Shown: piece by piece, positions 21,747 to 26,661 of the stretch | Layout of the letters: each line of letters starts with the position of its first letter | How positions within the stretch are numbered: the stretch's first letter is position 1 | Origin: Campylobacterales bacterium | Lineage (GTDB): Bacteria; Campylobacterota; Campylobacteria; Campylobacterales; QNZT01 | Length of the DNA: 26,661 bases | Assembly: GCA_027055005.1 (NCBI GenBank) | Contig: JALUNR010000151.1 | Span: 1-26,661 of the forward strand | Direction: 5' to 3' | Program-made: the position numbers and the translations under genes | Notes under the pieces: model-generated | What the model was told of the DNA's origin: nothing | What the model saw: only the letters and a program-made list of their open reading frames with translations | Database searches by the model: none

Positions 21747-24296
21747 ATGGATATAAGAAGAAAGTTTTTAAAGTATTTTGAAAGTTATGGACATAGAGTG
21801 GTGCCGTCATCACCGCTAGTTCCAGATGATCCAACTTTGCTTTTTACAAATGCAGGGATGGTACCTTTTAAGTCTATATTTACTGGTGATGTGCCAGTAC
21901 CAATTCCACCTCGTGCTACAAGTAGTCAAACTTGTATAAGAGCAGGTGGTAAGCATAATGACTTAGAAAATGTAGGATTTACGAACAGGCATCATACTTT
22001 TTTTGAGATGCTTGGTAACTTTTCTTTTGGGGATTATTTTAAAGCTGAAGCAATAGCTCATGCATGGGAGTTTATCACTGAAGTTTTAGAACTTCCCATA
22101 GATAAGCTGTGGGTTACAGTTCATGAAAAGGATGATGAAGCCGAAGAAATTTGGAAAAAATTTATCTCAAGTGAAAGAATTATGAGATTTGGTGATAAAG
22201 ATAACTTTTGGCAAATGGGAGATACTGGACCTTGTGGACCTTGTAGTGAAATATTTTATGATCAAGGAGAGGAACATTTTAACTCTAGCGAAGATAAAAT
22301 GGGAGGAGAAGGAGATAGATTTTTAGAAATATGGAATCTAGTTTTTATGCAGTATGAAAGAGATAAAGAGGGAAATCTTCATCCTCTTCCAAAACCTTCT
22401 ATCGATACTGGTATGGGGTTAGAGAGAGTTATTGCTATAAAAGAGGGAGTTTTTTCAAATTATGATAGTTCACTTTTTATGCCACTTATAAATAAAGTGA
22501 GTGAACTTACTGGAAAAAATTATATATATGAAGAAGGAGCTAGTTTTAGAGTTATAGCAGATCATATAAGAAGTGTTACATTTTTGTTGGCTCAGGGAGT
22601 AAACTTTGATAGAGAGGGGAGAGGTTATGTTCTAAGAAGAATACTTCGTCGGGCAGTTAGACATGGATATCTTTTAGGATTAAAAGAACCTTTTATGTAT
22701 AAACTTGTCGATACTTTAAATTCTTTGATGGGAGAGCAGTATCCATATTTAGTAGAAAAAGCTGATTTGGTGAAAGAGCTTATTTTGCTTGAGGAAGAGA
22801 GATTTTTTAGAACACTTGAATCAGGGATAGAACTTTTTAACAAAGAGTTAGAAAATACAAAAGATGTTTTTAGTGGAGAAGTTGCTTTTAAGCTTTATGA
22901 CACATATGGATTTCCTCTTGATTTAACTGAAGATATGTTAAAAGATAAAAATCTAACTATTGACAATAATAAATTTGAAGAACTTATGGCCGAGCAAAGA
23001 GCTAAAGCTAAAGCTTCTTGGAAAGGCAGTGGAGATAACTCTCATGATGGTAATTTTAGGCATATTTTAGAAAAGTTTTCTAAAAATAAATTTGTTGGAT
23101 ATGAAACCTTAGAGGACGATGCAAAAGTTTTAACTCTTTTAAATAATGAGTTAGAAGAGGTGGATAGTTTAGATAAAGGTGAAAGTGGATGGGTTTTATT
23201 AGATAAAACACCATTTTATGCAACAAGTGGTGGACAAAGTGGTGATGTTGGTGAACTTAAATCCAAAGCAAATGTAGTTGAAACTAAAAAATTTTATGAG
23301 TTAAATCTTTCAAAAATAAAGCTTATAGATACCCTTAAAGTTGGTGAAGTGGTTGTGGCTAAAGTTGATGATAGTCGCTTAGAAATAGCAAAACATCACT
23401 CAGCAACTCATCTTTTACATTCAGCGTTAAAAAAAGTTTTGGGTGAGAGTGTAAATCAAGCAGGAAGTTTAGTCGAAAGTAATCGTTTAAGATTTGATTT
23501 TTCATATCCCAAAGCTATAAGTAGTGAAGATATAAAAAAGATAGAAGATATAGTAAATCAATGGATAGCTAAAGGATCAGTGGTTGAAACTAAAATTCAA
23601 AGTATAGATGAAGCTAAAAAAAGTGGTGCTATGGCTTTATTTGGTGAAAAGTATGGTGATGAAGTTAGAGTTGTTAGTATGGGTGAAGTTAGTTTAGAGC
23701 TTTGTGGTGGAACTCATGTTAAAGATATTTCATCAATCGGGCTTTTGGCTATTACTAAAGAGAGTGGTGTAAGTGCAGGAGTTAGGCGGATAGAAGCAGT
23801 TTGTGGTAAGGCTGCAAGAGAGCTTTTTGTATCTCAAAGAGAATTAATAGGTAAGTCTTTGAGTGAGCTAAAAGCAAAAGATTTACTTCAGGGTATATCA
23901 AAAATAAAAAAAGAGATTACTGAGCTTAAAAAAGAAGTTAAAGAGTTACAAAATAGTACAAAAAAAGAGTTAAAGTTTAGTGAGATTGGTGGAGTTAAAG
24001 TTTGTATTGATGAAATAGCGAATGGAGATATAAAATCTTTGATAGATGATGCAAAATCAAAGTATGACAAAGTAGCTATAATGCTTTTTCAAAAAAAAGG
24101 AAATAAAGTTTTACTAGCTAGTGGTTGTAAAGATTGTAATATAAAAGCAGGAGCTTGGATAAAAGAGATAGCACCTATTCTTGGAGGTGGAGGAGGAGGA
24201 AGAGATGACTTTGCTCAAGCTGGTGGAAAAGATGCTTCTAAGATAGATGAAGCTCTAAAAAAATCAAAAGAATATATAGAAGAGAAACTTGCATAA
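21747..24296 (+). CDS. alaS: Alanine--tRNA ligase
   Basis: Charges tRNA-Ala in the cytoplasm and removes wrongly attached Ser or Gly. The 849-residue product has the full domain set. The class II catalytic core (about 1-245) shows TCIRAGGKHNDLENVG, then HHTFFEMLGNFSFGDYFK, DTGPCGPCSEIFYDQG and DTGMGLERV. The editing domain has HHSATHLLH (about 549-556) and LCGGTH (about 651-656), the zinc-binding H, C and H residues. The C-terminal C-Ala domain ends with LGGGGGGRDDFAQAGG. It follows a divergent promoter region and leads a co-directional run with the membrane protein, maf and bioF. No frameshift or missing motif is seen. Confidence 0.98.
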   Translation: MDIRRKFLKYFESYGHRVVPSSPLVPDDPTLLFTNAGMVPFKSIFTGDVPVPIPPRATSSQTCIRAGGKHNDLENVGFTNRHHTFFEMLGNFSFGDYFKAEAIAHAWEFITEVLELPIDKLWVTVHEKDDEAEEIWKKFISSERIMRFGDKDNFWQMGDTGPCGPCSEIFYDQGEEHFNSSEDKMGGEGDRFLEIWNLVFMQYERDKEGNLHPLPKPSIDTGMGLERVIAIKEGVFSNYDSSLFMPLINKVSELTGKNYIYEEGASFRVIADHIRSVTFLLAQGVNFDREGRGYVLRRILRRAVRHGYLLGLKEPFMYKLVDTLNSLMGEQYPYLVEKADLVKELILLEEERFFRTLESGIELFNKELENTKDVFSGEVAFKLYDTYGFPLDLTEDMLKDKNLTIDNNKFEELMAEQRAKAKASWKGSGDNSHDGNFRHILEKFSKNKFVGYETLEDDAKVLTLLNNELEEVDSLDKGESGWVLLDKTPFYATSGGQSGDVGELKSKANVVETKKFYELNLSKIKLIDTLKVGEVVVAKVDDSRLEIAKHHSATHLLHSALKKVLGESVNQAGSLVESNRLRFDFSYPKAISSEDIKKIEDIVNQWIAKGSVVETKIQSIDEAKKSGAMALFGEKYGDEVRVVSMGEVSLELCGGTHVKDISSIGLLAITKESGVSAGVRRIEAVCGKAARELFVSQRELIGKSLSELKAKDLLQGISKIKKEITELKKEVKELQNSTKKELKFSEIGGVKVCIDEIANGDIKSLIDDAKSKYDKVAIMLFQKKGNKVLLASGCKDCNIKAGAWIKEIAPILGGGGGGRDDFAQAGGKDASKIDEALKKSKEYIEEKLA

Positions 24297-24753
24297 TCTA
24301 GTTTTGATGATACACATCGCTTCGGCGATAGTATGGGTTGGAGCTAGTTTTATATTTAGTGTTGGGGTTTTCCCCTCATTAGCTCAAATACCAAATGAGA
24401 GGATGATAGTTAGAACTACTATAAGGATTATGTCAAGATATTTAAATGTTGCACTTTTTGCATCTTTTACACTTTTGTTTAGTGCAGTGTATCTATATAT
24501 TTCAAATGAACATATATTAAGGGCAAATCCTCTTCTTAGTACTATTATAAATACAAAAGCTTTAATTTGGATATATATGAGTGCTTCTTATTACTATGCA
24601 AAATATAAAGTTAAAGTTGCAAAAAACACATGTTATCATGGAGATAGTGTAACGGCTGTAAATATGTTAAAAATAGTTGCAAACTATGTTTTTATTATAA
24701 ATTTCATATTAGGATTAGTAGCTATTTATTTTGGGATTCTTTTAAGAGGATAG
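24289..24753 (+). CDS. Four-helix integral membrane protein, function unknown
   Basis: The 154-residue product has four hydrophobic segments (about 5-27, 50-70, 80-100 and 130-150). The first begins MIHIASAIVWVGASFIFSVG, a histidine-plus-tryptophan pattern seen in CopD-like, DUF2269-like and related small membrane proteins. I cannot place it in one family. The start is probably TTG at 24289, overlapping the alaS stop; starting at ATG 24307 would leave the first helix short and has no ribosome site. It lies between alaS and maf, 3 bp from the latter, so it is co-transcribed with them. Conserved histidine H9 might bind a metal or heme, but this is speculation. Confidence 0.75.
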   Translation: MHNLVLMIHIASAIVWVGASFIFSVGVFPSLAQIPNERMIVRTTIRIMSRYLNVALFASFTLLFSAVYLYISNEHILRANPLLSTIINTKALIWIYMSASYYYAKYKVKVAKNTCYHGDSVTAVNMLKIVANYVFIINFILGLVAIYFGILLRG

Positions 24754-24756
24754 GGG

Positions 24757-25290
24757 ATGATACTTTGTTCAAACTCCATTACAAGGGCAGAGTTATTAAA
24801 AAGCTTTGGAGTAAACTTTACTCAAAGAGCTGTGGATTTTGATGAGGAATCAATAGTCGCAAATACCCCCAAAAACTTTGTATATCAGGCAGCTTTAGGA
24901 AAGTATAAAAAAGCAAAAGATATTTTTGGTGATGATATACTTGTTGCTGATACGGTTGTAACTAGTGGTGGAAAGATACTTAGAAAAGCAAAAGATGAAG
25001 ATGATGCAAGGAGTATTTTATCTCTGCAAAGTGACTCAATTACCTCTATCATCACTTGTACTATATATGAAAAAAAAGATTTATTTTTTTTAGATATAAG
25101 TTCTACTGATTATATTTTTAAAAAATTTGACAGTGAAGAGTTAGAAAAGTATATACAGAGTGGTGAGTGGAGAGGCAAAGCTGGAGCTTGTATGGTTGAA
25201 GGTTTTTGTAAACCATATATAAAAGAGGTTAAAGGCTTAGAAACCAATGCCATGGGACTTCCAGTTGAAAAGGTTTTGCCTTTTGTATGA
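24757..25290 (+). CDS. maf: Maf-family nucleoside triphosphate pyrophosphatase
   Basis: Hydrolyses nucleoside triphosphates (canonical dTTP/UTP or modified bases) to monophosphates, probably cleaning the nucleotide pool. The 177-residue product is near the family's usual 180-200. LCSNSITRAELLKSFGVNF is the Maf N-terminal signature (usually SASPRRxELL, here diverged). The catalytic Asp is in VADTVV (about residue 66), followed by GKILRKAKDEDDARSIL. The C-terminal AGACMVEG and KGLETNAMGLPVE blocks are typical. The gene lies 3 bp after the membrane protein and its end overlaps bioF. The diverged first motif makes the exact substrate uncertain. A maf gene close to alaS occurs in other Campylobacterota, from memory. 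Confidence 0.93.
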   Translation: MILCSNSITRAELLKSFGVNFTQRAVDFDEESIVANTPKNFVYQAALGKYKKAKDIFGDDILVADTVVTSGGKILRKAKDEDDARSILSLQSDSITSIITCTIYEKKDLFFLDISSTDYIFKKFDSEELEKYIQSGEWRGKAGACMVEGFCKPYIKEVKGLETNAMGLPVEKVLPFV

Positions 25291-26359
25291 AAAAGAGTTA
25301 AAAGCGATAAAAAAAGCAAATAGATTTAGAAATAGAGAGATCTTTAGTGAAAGTTTACTTGATTTTGCTTCAAATGATTATTTGGGGCTTAGTGAAAATA
25401 GGATGCTTTTAAAAAGAGCTTATGAAAAAGTTTCTTCATATAAATATCACTCCCCAAAAGCTTCAATGCTTGTAAATGGTTATCACCCAATACATAATGA
25501 GTTTGAATCATATATAAGTAAACTTTGCGGATTTGAAGAGAGTTTAGTAGTTGGAAGTGGGTATTTAGCAAATATTGCTCTAATAGAATCTTTGGTTAGA
25601 AAAGATGATATTTTAGTGCTTGATAGCGAGTTTCATGCAAGTGGGATTATGGCTTCTAAATTGACAAAAGGGAAAGTCTCTTATTTTAAGCATAATAATC
25701 CATTTGAATTAGATAACTTATTAAAAACTTTAAAATACAAAAGAGCTATTGTCTGTGTTGAGGGAGTTTACTCTATGGAGGGTGATTTGGTAAAACCTAA
25801 GATTTTTGAAGTAGTAGATAGATATAAAGCTCTTTTGATAGTAGATGAGGCTCATAGTAGTGGAACAGTTGGGAAAAACTTTTTGGGAGTATTTGATTTT
25901 TATGATATAAAACCTCAAAAAAACCATATAAAGATGGCTACTTTGGGTAAAGCTATGGGTAGTTATGGAGCTTATATACAAGGGTCAAGTGAGATTATAG
26001 AGTATCTTTTAAATCGTGCAAAATCTATTATTTATACGACAGCCCCTTCAGTTTTTGATATAGCTTTAGCTTATGAAGGATATAAATATATTCAAGAAAA
26101 TAAGAAAAGCTTTTTAGAAAAAAGAGATGAGATATTTAGATTAGTAGAAAAAAGCTTTGTTAGTAGGCAGGAGAGTTTAATACTGAAGATAGAATATGGA
26201 GATAATCAAAAGGTACTTGATTTAAAAGAGTTAGCTTTGAGGGAAGGTTTTTTGATAGGGGCTATTAGACCTCCTACTGTTAAAAAAGCTATTGTTAGGA
26301 TTATTTTGAGACTCAATAGTGATATGGAGAATTTTAGAAAGTTATTTTCTCTTTTTTAA
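25283..26359 (+). CDS. bioF: 8-amino-7-oxononanoate synthase-like PLP enzyme
   Basis: Joins pimeloyl thioester and L-alanine in biotin synthesis. It belongs to the alpha-oxoamine synthase family (also Kbl). The 358-residue product shows LDFASNDYLGL at the N-terminus, then VNGYHPIHNEFE, DSEFHASG, the PLP-binding DEAHSSGTVG and the Schiff-base lysine K223 in ATLGKAMGSYG. IIYTTAPS and IGAIRPPTV complete the pattern. I prefer the TTG at 25283, 8 bp inside maf with AAAGG 9 bp upstream; an in-frame ATG at 25247 would overlap maf by 44 bp and add an unlike N-terminus. No other bio gene is in the window, so a Kbl-type activity cannot be fully excluded. The 3' end overlaps a convergent gene by 18 bp. 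Confidence 0.88.
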   Translation: MYEKELKAIKKANRFRNREIFSESLLDFASNDYLGLSENRMLLKRAYEKVSSYKYHSPKASMLVNGYHPIHNEFESYISKLCGFEESLVVGSGYLANIALIESLVRKDDILVLDSEFHASGIMASKLTKGKVSYFKHNNPFELDNLLKTLKYKRAIVCVEGVYSMEGDLVKPKIFEVVDRYKALLIVDEAHSSGTVGKNFLGVFDFYDIKPQKNHIKMATLGKAMGSYGAYIQGSSEIIEYLLNRAKSIIYTTAPSVFDIALAYEGYKYIQENKKSFLEKRDEIFRLVEKSFVSRQESLILKIEYGDNQKVLDLKELALREGFLIGAIRPPTVKKAIVRIILRLNSDMENFRKLFSLF

Positions 26360-26661
26360 AAACTTTTGATTTTCTGGGTTTGAAAGGAAAATATTTTTAC
26401 TTCTTTGGATTTTTGAGTTTTGTTTTTGAAGATCTATTTTTCTTGAAAGATTTATAAATATTGGTGTATCATCTATTATTATTTGGATTATGCAGTGATA
26501 AGGAACTTTTATAACACTTCCAAAGTTTTCTTCCCCAAAACCAGCTTCAAATAAAACAAAATCATCATATATTTCAAAACTTTCAAAAGTATATCCAGCT
26601 ATGGCAAAGAGAGTAAGTGGCTTAAAAGAGTTTTGTATATAAGTTGGTAGTATAGGATCAA
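26342..26661 (-). CDS. Unknown protein, C-terminal part
   Basis: The minus strand is open from the window edge to a TAA at 26344-26342, giving the last 105 residues of a protein whose start lies outside. I recognise no domain. It contains ITALLY AT-typical codons for a real gene: the fragment has mixed hydrophobic and charged residues such as LTLFAIAGYTFESFEIYDDF and FGSVIKVPYHCIIQIIIDD, consistent with a folded beta-rich domain. It ends with a Lys/Asn/Gln-rich tail. There is no membrane helix in the visible part. It converges on bioF and overlaps it by 18 bp, leaving no room for a terminator between them. Function unknown. Confidence 0.65.
   Translation of the reverse strand, partial: DPILPTYIQNSFKPLTLFAIAGYTFESFEIYDDFVLFEAGFGEENFGSVIKVPYHCIIQIIIDDTPIFINLSRKIDLQKQNSKIQRSKNIFLSNPENQKFLKKRK

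Noticed and set aside
24184..24204. GGA-rich run resembling a repeat or G-quadruplex
   Set aside because: It encodes the conserved glycine run of the AlaS C-terminal domain, so the protein explains it.
1..26661. tRNA or rRNA genes, CRISPR arrays, insertion sequences, attachment sites
   Set aside because: Both strands were read; nothing with a cloverleaf, regularly spaced repeats, transposase or integrase was found, and gaps between genes are too short.

Overview
The window is strongly AT-rich and almost wholly coding, and it reads as a Campylobacterota (epsilonproteobacterial) chromosome segment. The block HIT-pheS-pheT-aroA-ispH-rpsA-small membrane protein-serA matches, as I remember it, the Campylobacter jejuni block Cj0898 to Cj0891c. 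The second housekeeping block (alaS, a four-helix membrane protein, maf, bioF) is also made of genes found in this phylum. I cannot fix the genus.

Layout. (1) 1-9289: a partial HIT-family gene on the minus strand diverges from a tight plus-strand run: both phenylalanyl-tRNA synthetase subunits, EPSP synthase, IspH, ribosomal protein S1, a small one-helix protein and phosphoglycerate dehydrogenase. Genes overlap by ATGA or lie 0-35 bp apart. (2) 9330-14604: a plus-strand efflux block: a TetR-type regulator behind a 16-bp inverted repeat, a TolC-like outer-membrane protein, and an RND pump cut into two ORFs by one in-frame TAA at the TM6/TM7 loop. There is no periplasmic adaptor gene in the block. 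(3) 14628-21226: a six-gene minus-strand operon for a membrane-bound complex related to group 4 [NiFe] hydrogenases and complex I (HyfB-, HyfC-, HyfE-, HyfF-, HyfG- and HyfI-like). All four Ni-Fe cysteine positions of its large subunit are substituted, while the [4Fe-4S] cysteines of the small subunit and the ion-pumping membrane subunits look intact. It therefore looks like an energy-converting hydrogenase-related (Ehr-type) complex, not a hydrogenase. A membrane-anchored thioredoxin-like gene lies just upstream on the same strand. (4) 21747-26661: alaS, a membrane protein, maf and bioF on the plus strand, converging on a partial minus-strand gene of unknown function.

How they work together. 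The housekeeping blocks serve translation, aromatic, serine and biotin synthesis and isoprenoid supply. The accessory middle holds the two most unusual systems: an Ehr-like redox-coupled ion pump with no recognisable electron partner in the operon, and a two-piece RND exporter whose proton-relay residues differ from AcrB. No tRNA, rRNA, CRISPR array, insertion sequence or integrase was seen, and no gap exceeds about 100 bp.
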